Below, piece after piece: positions 57,814 to 64,000 of a stretch of DNA of 64,000 nt; position 1 is the stretch's first letter, and every line of letters begins with the position of its first letter. Made by a program: the position numbers and the translations under genes. The stretch is from Archangium lipolyticum (GTDB lineage: Bacteria; Myxococcota; Myxococcia; Myxococcales; Myxococcaceae). Where the stretch lies: NCBI RefSeq assembly GCF_024623785.1, contig NZ_JANKBZ010000014.1, forward strand, positions 1 through 64,000. Direction: 5' to 3'. The notes beneath the pieces were generated by a model. It was not told where the DNA came from and ran no database searches. It saw nothing but the letters and a program-made list of their open reading frames with translations.

Positions 57814-60126
57814 ATGAGCTCGATGAAGAAAAAGCCAGTTCTGGGAGTGCTTCAAATGCTCCTGGCGTCATTCTTGATTCCGCTGCTCTTTTCGCCGCAT
57901 CCCGCACATTCTGAAAACATCCTGCTCCTCCAGACTGATTTCGAAGATGGAACGGTGCAGGGCTGGACTGGACGCGGTGGTGTGGAAACGTTGGAGGTGG
58001 TAGCGGAAGCGGCCCGCGGCGGCTCGTACGGCCTGAAGGTGGGTGGCCGCAAGCAGTCGTGGCACGGACCGACGCTGGACGTGACGGCGTACATGGAACC
58101 GGGCCAGACCTACGTGTTCACGGGGTGGATCAAGCTGCCGCAGGCAGCTCCGAGCACCAGCGTGCATATGACGCTCCAGCGCAAGACGCCGAGTACCACC
58201 TACTACGAGAGGATATACTTCGACACGGCTACATCCAATGACTGGGTGAGGTTCCAGGCCCAGTACAAGCTGCTCGAGGCGGCGGACAACCTGTCCGTAT
58301 ACTTCGAAGCGCCGAACGACTCCTCGCTGGTCTTCCATGTCGACGATTTCCGTCTGGAGAGGCTGCCTGATCTCGGGCCCATTGTCATCGAAGAAGGCAT
58401 TCCTTCGCTCGAGGATGTGTTCGCCAATGACTTCCTGATCGGAACCTCCTTCTCCAACAGTGAGCTCCTGGCGGATGCGGACAGGAAGTTGCTCGCCAAG
58501 CACTTCAACAGCACGACACCGGGAAATGTCTTGAAGTGGGACAGCACGGAGCCACAGGAGGGAGTATTCGACTTCAGCGGTGCGGATGCCGCCGTTCAGT
58601 TCGCGGTTGGAAACGGGCAGCAGGTCCGGGGGCACACGCTGGTCTGGCATTCACAAACGCCGGACTGGGTCTTCCGTGATGCGAACGGGAATCTGGCGGG
58701 CAAGGAGCTCTTGTTCCAACGGATGAAGAAGCACATCAACGCGGTCATGGGCCGCTACAAAGGCCAGATATACGCCTGGGATGTGGTCAACGAGGTCCTC
58801 GATGCCTCGCAGCCTGACGGATTGCGCCGCAGCTTGTGGTACCAGATCGCCGGGGAGGAGTTCATCGAGAAGGCGTTCCTGTTCGCCCGCGAAGCGGACC
58901 CGGATGCTGTGTTGTTCATCAATGATTACAACACACACGAATCAGGCAAGAGCCAGGCCATGTATGACCTGGTCAAGCGCTTGAGGGCCAAGGGGATTCC
59001 GATTGATGGTGTCGGACACCAGACGCACGTCAGCCTCTACTATCCGACGATTCAGGAGATCGAGAGCTCCATCGTCAAATTCGCCGATCTGGGGGTCGAG
59101 ACGCACATCACCGAGCTGGATGTGAGCGTGTACTACGACTCCTCGCAGCGATACGACACGTTCCCGGAGGAGTTGAAGCAGAAGCAGGCCTCTCTCTACA
59201 AACAGTTGTTCGAGGTCTTCAAGAGACACAAGAACCTGGTCACCAGCGTCACGTTGTGGGGCAAGGATGACGGAAACACCTGGCTGCGAACGTTCCCGGT
59301 GGCCCGCAACAATTGGCCCCTCTTGTTCGATGAGCGTCTGCAGTCCAAACAGGCCTACTGGGCCATCGTGAACGCGTCCGCTGTCCCCGCTCCCCCCACC
59401 GGGTTGACCGTGACGGCGGGCAATGGAAGAATCGATTTGAGTTGGAGCGCCTCGACCAATGCCAGCTCCTACAAAATCAAGCGCTCGACGACAAATGGCG
59501 GACCGTACACCCCCCTGGCAGCGGTCAACGGTACGAGTTATTCCGACACGTCGGTGACGAATGGAACGACGTATCATTACGTCATCAGTGCGGTAAACGC
59601 CGCGGGCGAGAGCGGGAACTCGGCGCAGCTGAGCGCAACCCCTCGGGAGACATCGACGCCTCCCCCGGGCAATCTCGAGCTGCAATACCGTGCGGCGGAC
59701 ACCCAGGTGGGTGATAACGGCTTGAGGCCGCATTTCAAGATCAAGAACAACGGCGGCGAGCCCGTGGGTCTGAGTGAGCTGACCATCCGCTACTGGTTCA
59801 CGATTGATGGGGAAAAGCCGCTTGCCATCTACTGTGATTATGCCCGCGTCGGCAACTCGAACGTCACCAGCAAGCTGGTGAAGACGAGCACGGGGAAGAC
59901 GGGGGCGGATCATTACCTGGAGATCGCCTTCGATTCCGCTGCGGGTAGCATTCCGGCTGTTGGCGATTCAGGGGAAATCCAAATCCGCGGCCACAAGGTG
60001 GATTGGTCGAACTTCGACGAATCCAATGACTACTCCTTCGACCCCTCCAAAACCTCTTTCACCCAGTGGGAGAGAGTGACGCTCTACCGGAACGGTCAGC
60101 TCATCTGGGGGAGCGAGCCGCAATGA
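57814..60126 (+). CDS. GH10 endo-beta-1,4-xylanase with CBMs and Fn3, probably acquired
   Basis: A 770-residue secreted xylanase. Order: signal peptide (about 1-33), CBM4/9/22-like carbohydrate-binding domain (38-190), GH10 catalytic barrel (about 198-525) with acid/base Glu about 327 (WDVVNEVLD) and nucleophile Glu about 434 (HITELDVSV), fibronectin type III domain (about 528-612, PTGLTVTAGNGRIDLSW) and a C-terminal CBM3 cellulose-binding domain (about 622-770, LELQYRAADTQVGDNGLRPH). CBM3 with Fn3 in this order is typical of Paenibacillus and other Firmicutes, and the codon use has noticeably more A/T in third positions than neighbours. It hydrolyses xylan in plant cell walls. Confidence 0.93.
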   Translation: MSSMKKKPVLGVLQMLLASFLIPLLFSPHPAHSENILLLQTDFEDGTVQGWTGRGGVETLEVVAEAARGGSYGLKVGGRKQSWHGPTLDVTAYMEPGQTYVFTGWIKLPQAAPSTSVHMTLQRKTPSTTYYERIYFDTATSNDWVRFQAQYKLLEAADNLSVYFEAPNDSSLVFHVDDFRLERLPDLGPIVIEEGIPSLEDVFANDFLIGTSFSNSELLADADRKLLAKHFNSTTPGNVLKWDSTEPQEGVFDFSGADAAVQFAVGNGQQVRGHTLVWHSQTPDWVFRDANGNLAGKELLFQRMKKHINAVMGRYKGQIYAWDVVNEVLDASQPDGLRRSLWYQIAGEEFIEKAFLFAREADPDAVLFINDYNTHESGKSQAMYDLVKRLRAKGIPIDGVGHQTHVSLYYPTIQEIESSIVKFADLGVETHITELDVSVYYDSSQRYDTFPEELKQKQASLYKQLFEVFKRHKNLVTSVTLWGKDDGNTWLRTFPVARNNWPLLFDERLQSKQAYWAIVNASAVPAPPTGLTVTAGNGRIDLSWSASTNASSYKIKRSTTNGGPYTPLAAVNGTSYSDTSVTNGTTYHYVISAVNAAGESGNSAQLSATPRETSTPPPGNLELQYRAADTQVGDNGLRPHFKIKNNGGEPVGLSELTIRYWFTIDGEKPLAIYCDYARVGNSNVTSKLVKTSTGKTGADHYLEIAFDSAAGSIPAVGDSGEIQIRGHKVDWSNFDESNDYSFDPSKTSFTQWERVTLYRNGQLIWGSEPQ

Positions 60127-60127
60127 C

Positions 60128-60532
60128 CTAGCCGCCCTGGGTGAGGTACTTCAGCAGCTCGTCCTCGTCTTTCGAAATCATCCGTTCGACACCATCGCTC
60201 CGGGCATGGCGTTGGATCTGCATCACGCCCACGGTGCTGCGCACGAGCACGCCGACCCGCCGGAAGCCGCCGATCCAACGGGGGCGGTGGCGTTGCTCCA
60301 TGATGGCTTCGAACTCGGGATCGTTCCGGCCGGGGCCGGCTCGGAGGTCGGCGAGCAGTCCATACCGCGAGCGCCCCAGTGCATCCAGGGATTCACCGAG
60401 CCGTGTGAAGATGCCTTCGAGCTCCTCGAGCGAGGTGAACGGTGCGCTGCTGCGAATGGTGCGGACGATGCCTCTCCGCTCGTCGACGAGGACGGTGAAG
60501 TACTCGTCCTGGAAGACCTGCTTGTCACTCAT
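60128..60532 (-). CDS. STAS/SpoIIAA-like protein
   Basis: A 134-residue soluble protein (MSDKQVFQDEYFTVLVDERR) with an alternating strand/helix pattern: IVRTIRSSAPFTSLEELEGI, RYGLLADLRAGPGRNDPEFE and GGFRRVGVLVRSTVGVMQI. This resembles the SpoIIAA/STAS-like single domains frequent in myxobacteria. No catalytic motif. It is convergent with the xylanase gene with one base between stops. Confidence 0.6.
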   Translation of the reverse strand: MSDKQVFQDEYFTVLVDERRGIVRTIRSSAPFTSLEELEGIFTRLGESLDALGRSRYGLLADLRAGPGRNDPEFEAIMEQRHRPRWIGGFRRVGVLVRSTVGVMQIQRHARSDGVERMISKDEDELLKYLTQGG

Positions 60533-60683
60533 GGAGTGGGACCTTGCCCGCTCAACGTGACTGAATCAACCGTCGGAACCAGGCCTCGCCACTCACGAGA
60601 GTCATGTCAGTATCCATCATCTCCATCAGGAACCAACCCCGAGCCCATGGCCCTGCTCACGCCACCTGTGCCACGGTGGGCAC

Positions 60684-62171
60684 GTGGCTTCCCGCTCGAC
60701 CCGGAGTGCGACCCCTACTTCGCCATCACGTGTGCACCTGCTCGGACTGCTCGCCGGGCCGCTCGCCGCCGCGGCCCTCCTGCTCATCCCCTCGGGACTC
60801 CACGAAGTGCCCGGTATGGGACACCGCCCGGCCGCCGCCGCCGCCGTTGCCGCCTGGATGGCCCTCTGGTGGTTCACCGAGGCCGTCCCCATCGCCTGGA
60901 CCGCCCTCCTCCCACTCGTCCTCTTCCCCGCGTTGGGCGTCTTCGGCGTGCACGGCCTGCCCGCTACCATGGGCCGCGCCACCCTCCCCTACGTGGACCC
61001 CTACATCTTCCTCTTCCTCGGAGGCATGGCCCTGGGCGCCGCCCTCGAGCAGTGGCACCTGCACCGGCGTATCGCCCTGCTCATCATGCATGCCATCGGC
61101 ACCGAGCCCCAGCGGCTGCTGCTCGGCATGCTGGTGGCCACTGCCTCCGTCTCCCTGTGGATCTCCAACACCGCCACCGCCGTGATGATGGTGCCCATCG
61201 GCATGGCGCTCCTCGCCCAGCTCGAGTCCTCCGAGGGCCGCAAGCTCCAGCACTTCGGCGCCGCGCTGATGCTGGCAGTGGCCTACGGCTCCAACGTCGG
61301 CGGCATCGGAACGAAGATCGGCAGCCCCACCAACTCCGTCTTCGCGGGCGTGGCCTCGCGGCGGCTGGGCATGGAGGTGGGGTTCGTCGAGTACATGCTG
61401 GCCGCCCTGCCCTTCGTCGTCCTCTTCCTGCCGCTCGTGTGGTGGGTGCTGTGGCGCAAGGGCCGCCGGGACGCACTCGGCCCCGGGCAGGGGGTGGACA
61501 TCATCCAACGGGAGCTGGCCGCGCTCGGGCCCCTCTCGGGCGGCGAGAAGGTGGTGGGCACCGTCTTCCTGGTAGCCGCGGTGCTGTGGATGGGCGGGGA
61601 CTTCCTCCGGGGCGTGCTGGCGCCGTGGGTGGCCTCGGCCTTCGGGGGCTTCAAACTGCTGGGCAAGCACTACGAGGCGGCCGTGGCGCTGCTCGCCGCC
61701 GGGACGCTGGTGCTGCTGGGACGGCTGTCGCGCGGGGCCCTCGCCCGGGTGCCCTGGGACACGCTGCTGTTGCTGGGAGGAGGCTTCGCGCTCGCCGCCG
61801 GCATCGAGGGCAGCGGCCTGTCCACGTACATGGCCGCGCGCCTGGCGGGCCTGGAGGCCCTCGGCCCCATCGCGCAGTACGGCGCCGTGGCCCTGTCCAC
61901 CGTGGCCCTGTCCGCCGTGGCCTCCAACACCGCCACGGTGAACGTGCTGCTCAACGTGCTGCCCGGCTCTCTGCCCCTGCTCGCGGTGAGCACCTTCGCC
62001 TCGTCCTGCGACTTCGCCCTGCCGGCGGGCACTCCACCCAACGCCATCGTCTTCGGCAGCGGCTACGTGCGCCTGCCCACGATGATGAAGATTGGCGTGG
62101 TGCTGGACCTGCTCGCCGCCGCCCTGCTCACCCTCTACGGGCTCCTCTGGGTTCGCTTCGTGCTCGGCTGA
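60684..62171 (+). CDS. DASS-family anion:sodium symporter
   Basis: A 495-residue transporter with about 11-12 hydrophobic segments. The two SNT motifs of the SLC13/DASS family are visible (SLWISNTATAVMMVP and AVASNTATVNV), along with GGIGTKIGSPTNSVFAG and the closing region AGTPPNAIVFGSGYVR (the family signature with Pro-Pro-Asn). It would import di- or tricarboxylates, or sulfate, with sodium. The start could be GTG at 60684 or a GTG 48 bp later, close to the first hydrophobic segment. Second anion transporter in the window besides dctA. Confidence 0.85.
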   Translation: MASRSTRSATPTSPSRVHLLGLLAGPLAAAALLLIPSGLHEVPGMGHRPAAAAAVAAWMALWWFTEAVPIAWTALLPLVLFPALGVFGVHGLPATMGRATLPYVDPYIFLFLGGMALGAALEQWHLHRRIALLIMHAIGTEPQRLLLGMLVATASVSLWISNTATAVMMVPIGMALLAQLESSEGRKLQHFGAALMLAVAYGSNVGGIGTKIGSPTNSVFAGVASRRLGMEVGFVEYMLAALPFVVLFLPLVWWVLWRKGRRDALGPGQGVDIIQRELAALGPLSGGEKVVGTVFLVAAVLWMGGDFLRGVLAPWVASAFGGFKLLGKHYEAAVALLAAGTLVLLGRLSRGALARVPWDTLLLLGGGFALAAGIEGSGLSTYMAARLAGLEALGPIAQYGAVALSTVALSAVASNTATVNVLLNVLPGSLPLLAVSTFASSCDFALPAGTPPNAIVFGSGYVRLPTMMKIGVVLDLLAAALLTLYGLLWVRFVLG

Positions 62172-62231
62172 GCGGCGGAGCGCGGCGGGTTGGTGGGTGC
62201 TGGTGTGAGCCGTGCTGTGTAGCATGAGGGG

Positions 62232-63065
62232 GTGCGCATCGCTGGAGCACCTCACATCGCCCCTGGGGCGCCCCTGCCGATATGGCCTCCGCTGCTGGCC
62301 ATGCGGGGACCTGGTGGAAGCAGCGCTGGCCATTCCCACCACGCGATGCACCTGGTGCTGGGCCTCGACGGGCCGTTGCGCGTGCGTGCCGGTCGTGAGC
62401 CCTGGAGGGAGATGCCCGGAGTGCTGACGGCGCCCGATGTGCCTCACGCCATCGATGCCGCGGGCCGCGAGGTGCTGCTCGTCTTCCTCGACCCCGAGAG
62501 TGAAGCCGGCGCGGCGCTCGGGGCCTCTGTCGAAGGCCCCTTCCGGGCCCTCTCCGCCGTCGAGCGCGACACCCTCGCCCGGGATGCGGACCCAATGCGC
62601 CTCATGCAAGCCGGAGGAGCCGAGTGGACCCACCTGGCCATCGAGGTTCTCGGCGCGGGTGAGGCCCCGGCCCGGCGTGCCGTGCATCCCCGGGTGCGCA
62701 AGCTGCTCCGGCTGCTCCGCCAACTGCCACCCGAGGGGGACACTTCGCTACCGGCTCTCGCGTCGCAGGTGGGGCTTTCACCGGGGCGCCTGATGCACGC
62801 CTTCACTGAATCCATCGGGCTGCCCCTGCGACCCTATCTCGCCTGGTTGAGGCTCCAGCGAGCCGCCGCGGCCATCGTGTCGGGCATGTCCCTGGGTGAG
62901 GCCGCTCATGCCGCGGGCTTCTCCGATGCCGCCCACATGACGCGCACCTTCCGGCGAATGCTGGGCCTGCCTCCGTCGATGTTGCGGCCCACGGCGTTGC
63001 GGCCCACGGCGCAGCCAACTCGTTCAAGACGCCCGGGGGGCGCGCCCCGTAGATCAGGGGCATGA
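62232..63065 (+). CDS. AraC-family regulator
   Basis: A 277-residue protein with an N-terminal cupin-like ligand domain (HSHHAMHLVLGLDGPLRVRA) and a C-terminal AraC double HTH (LPALASQVGLSPGRLMHAF, EAAHAAGFSDAAHMTRTFRR, MLGLPPSML). The ligand is unknown. The C-terminal tail contains a tandem 15-bp repeat (LRPTALRPTA). GTG start after GAGGG. It overlaps the next gene by ATGA and therefore is likely co-expressed with it. Confidence 0.85.
   Translation: MRIAGAPHIAPGAPLPIWPPLLAMRGPGGSSAGHSHHAMHLVLGLDGPLRVRAGREPWREMPGVLTAPDVPHAIDAAGREVLLVFLDPESEAGAALGASVEGPFRALSAVERDTLARDADPMRLMQAGGAEWTHLAIEVLGAGEAPARRAVHPRVRKLLRLLRQLPPEGDTSLPALASQVGLSPGRLMHAFTESIGLPLRPYLAWLRLQRAAAAIVSGMSLGEAAHAAGFSDAAHMTRTFRRMLGLPPSMLRPTALRPTAQPTRSRRPGGAPRRSGA
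62982..63011 (+). repeat. Tandem 15-bp repeat in AraC tail
   Basis: TTGCGGCCCACGGCG occurs twice in direct succession (62982-62996, 62997-63011), coding LRPTA twice at the C terminus of the AraC protein. It is in frame and probably a slippage duplication with no functional consequence. Confidence 0.8.
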
Positions 63066-63436
63066 ACGACCGAACTGATGGACTCCTCTCCTGGCAATGG
63101 CGCCTCTACCCGGACAACCATTGCGATCGCCGCAACCTGCTCGTCCATGCGCTGACGGTGCCGTTGTTCCAATCCGGCACGGTGCTGCTCGCCACTTCAC
63201 CCTTCACCTCGCCCTGGATGGTGCTTCCCGGGGCCTTGGCGGTCGTGAGCGCGTTGGCACTCCAGGGTCGTGGCCACCGCCTCGAATCGGAAGCGCCCGT
63301 CCCCTTCCGGGGTCCCTTCGACGTCGTCGCGCGGCTCTTCGTCGAGCAGTGGGTGACGTTTCCCCGTTTCGTGCTGTCGGGCGGCTTCGCTCGAGCCTGG
63401 CGTGCGACGCGTAACGCCGGTGCGTCCGTTGCTTGA
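63062..63436 (+). CDS. Small membrane protein, Mpo1/DUF962-like
   Basis: A 124-residue protein with the opening LLSWQWRLYPDNHCDRRNLL, then two hydrophobic segments (HALTVPLFQSGTVLLATS and WMVLPGALAVVSALALQG), and the conserved RGHRLESEAPVPFRGP and FVEQWVTFPRFVLSGGFARA. The W..YP..H..R.NLL..H pattern recalls the small Mpo1-like membrane family, but catalytic activity is not established. ATGA overlap with the AraC gene links them. Confidence 0.65.
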   Translation: MNDRTDGLLSWQWRLYPDNHCDRRNLLVHALTVPLFQSGTVLLATSPFTSPWMVLPGALAVVSALALQGRGHRLESEAPVPFRGPFDVVARLFVEQWVTFPRFVLSGGFARAWRATRNAGASVA

Positions 63437-63483
63437 ATGATTGTTCGGGCTCGAACGAATCACGAGTGCTAGTTTGCGCGGCC

Positions 63484-64000
63484 ATGCGAACCTCTCTCCG
63501 ACTCTCTTCTCTCCTCCTCGCCTCCTCCATCGCCGCCGGCTGCTCCGGCGCCGAGATGGACACTGATACCCTCCAGTCCACCGAGCAACAGGCCACGGAT
63601 CCCGCGTTCCGCGTCTACAACATCGTCGAGGCCGTTCTCCCGGCCGCCAACTACGACGGCGTCGCCGGCAACGAGTGCCTCGCCCTCCTGAACCCCGAGT
63701 ACCGCCTCCGCAAAATCATCCTCGTCGAGACCGCCGGCGCCGACGGTTCCTGCGCGCTCAACGCCTACTCCGCCAGCACCGCCCTCAGCTTCACCTGGGG
63801 CGACAGCTCCGTCTACCAGGGCTCGTCCGGCATCACCGCCATCCGCGCCGCGCTCTCCGACAATGACGGCGCCGTTCACCGCCTCGTTGGCTCGATCACC
63901 TCCGAGGCCGCCACCCTCGCCAACCTGCGGTCCTTCCTCACGCTGAGCGACGCCCAGCAGGCCAGCCAGCTCGGCACCTTCACCGCCAACCGCGTCCACT
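63484..64000 (+). CDS. Hypothetical lipoprotein, truncated by window end
   Basis: The frame is open to the right edge (172 codons visible). A signal peptide with lipobox SIAAGC (Cys 20) precedes a Gln/Thr-rich linker (MDTDTLQSTEQQATDPAF) and a domain starting VYNIVEAVLPAANYDGVAGN with two cysteines (ECLALLNPEY, SCALNAYSAS). No family recognised. The upstream region has a short TTCG/CGAA dyad and no clear promoter. Codon use is normal for the window. Confidence 0.6.
   Translation, partial: MRTSLRLSSLLLASSIAAGCSGAEMDTDTLQSTEQQATDPAFRVYNIVEAVLPAANYDGVAGNECLALLNPEYRLRKIILVETAGADGSCALNAYSASTALSFTWGDSSVYQGSSGITAIRAALSDNDGAVHRLVGSITSEAATLANLRSFLTLSDAQQASQLGTFTANRVH

Overview
The window looks like a chromosomal piece of a myxobacterium (Myxococcota), probably of the Cystobacter/Archangium group. 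This is an inference from very high GC, third-position G/C codons, many lipoproteins and secreted hydrolases, hybrid sensor kinases, frequent GTG/TTG starts, and a predator-like repertoire of metalloprotease, subtilase, glycosidases, thaumatin and thiaminase. No rRNA, tRNA, CRISPR array, phage or insertion sequence was recognised.

Layout. 1-3.65 kb: the str operon on the minus strand (rpsL-rpsG-fusA-tuf, tuf cut by the left edge) behind a near-consensus sigma-70 promoter. 3.7-4.95 kb: rimI with a short SurA-like chaperone gene. 5.06-13.3 kb: a plus-strand housekeeping run of dnaJ, a HEAT-repeat protein, a GAF sensor kinase/receiver hybrid, argS and plsB. 13.3-19.6 kb: cupin, CPBP membrane protease, a HipA-like kinase/DUF3037 pair, a membrane-anchored subtilase with a tiny partner, a hydrolase-fold protein without its nucleophile, and a lipoprotein.

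19.6-22.5 kb holds the most unusual item: two tandem paralogous copies of a two-gene module. Each has a HEPN-fold protein with an R-x6-H motif plus a roughly 100-residue unknown partner. Both copies have the same 7-bp gene overlap and the same 17-bp upstream motif, and a different gene diverges from each.

22.5-31.4 kb: an RlmI-type rRNA methyltransferase, a HAD phosphatase, a secreted M4 metalloprotease, a DctA-type transporter with a clear promoter/operator, a myxobacterial hypothetical, a CorA variant and a hydrolase. 31.5-34.3 kb: an unknown secreted protein followed by a thiaminase I-like lipoprotein with both catalytic residues. 34.3-40.1 kb: an MFS exporter, a short-chain dehydrogenase and a three-gene molybdenum hydroxylase operon (diheme c-type protein, 2Fe-2S subunit, Tat-exported Mo subunit). 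40.5-44.6 kb: a receiver/kinase/kinase signalling operon.

44.6-60.1 kb is rich in exported carbohydrate-active and binding proteins: a RICIN-thaumatin lipoprotein, a fascin-like/beta-helix lipoprotein, an apiosidase-like lipoprotein, a TIM-barrel/PKD/discoidin protein that looks Lysobacter-like, a kelch lipoprotein, and a GH10/Fn3/CBM3 xylanase that looks Paenibacillus-like. A small AzoR/LysR/DoxX redox cluster is embedded among them. 60.1-64 kb: a STAS-like protein, a DASS anion transporter, an AraC regulator with a small membrane protein, and a lipoprotein cut by the right edge. A palindromic dispersed repeat occurs at three intergenic sites (four copies). The statements on function are from reading translations by eye; no database search was possible.
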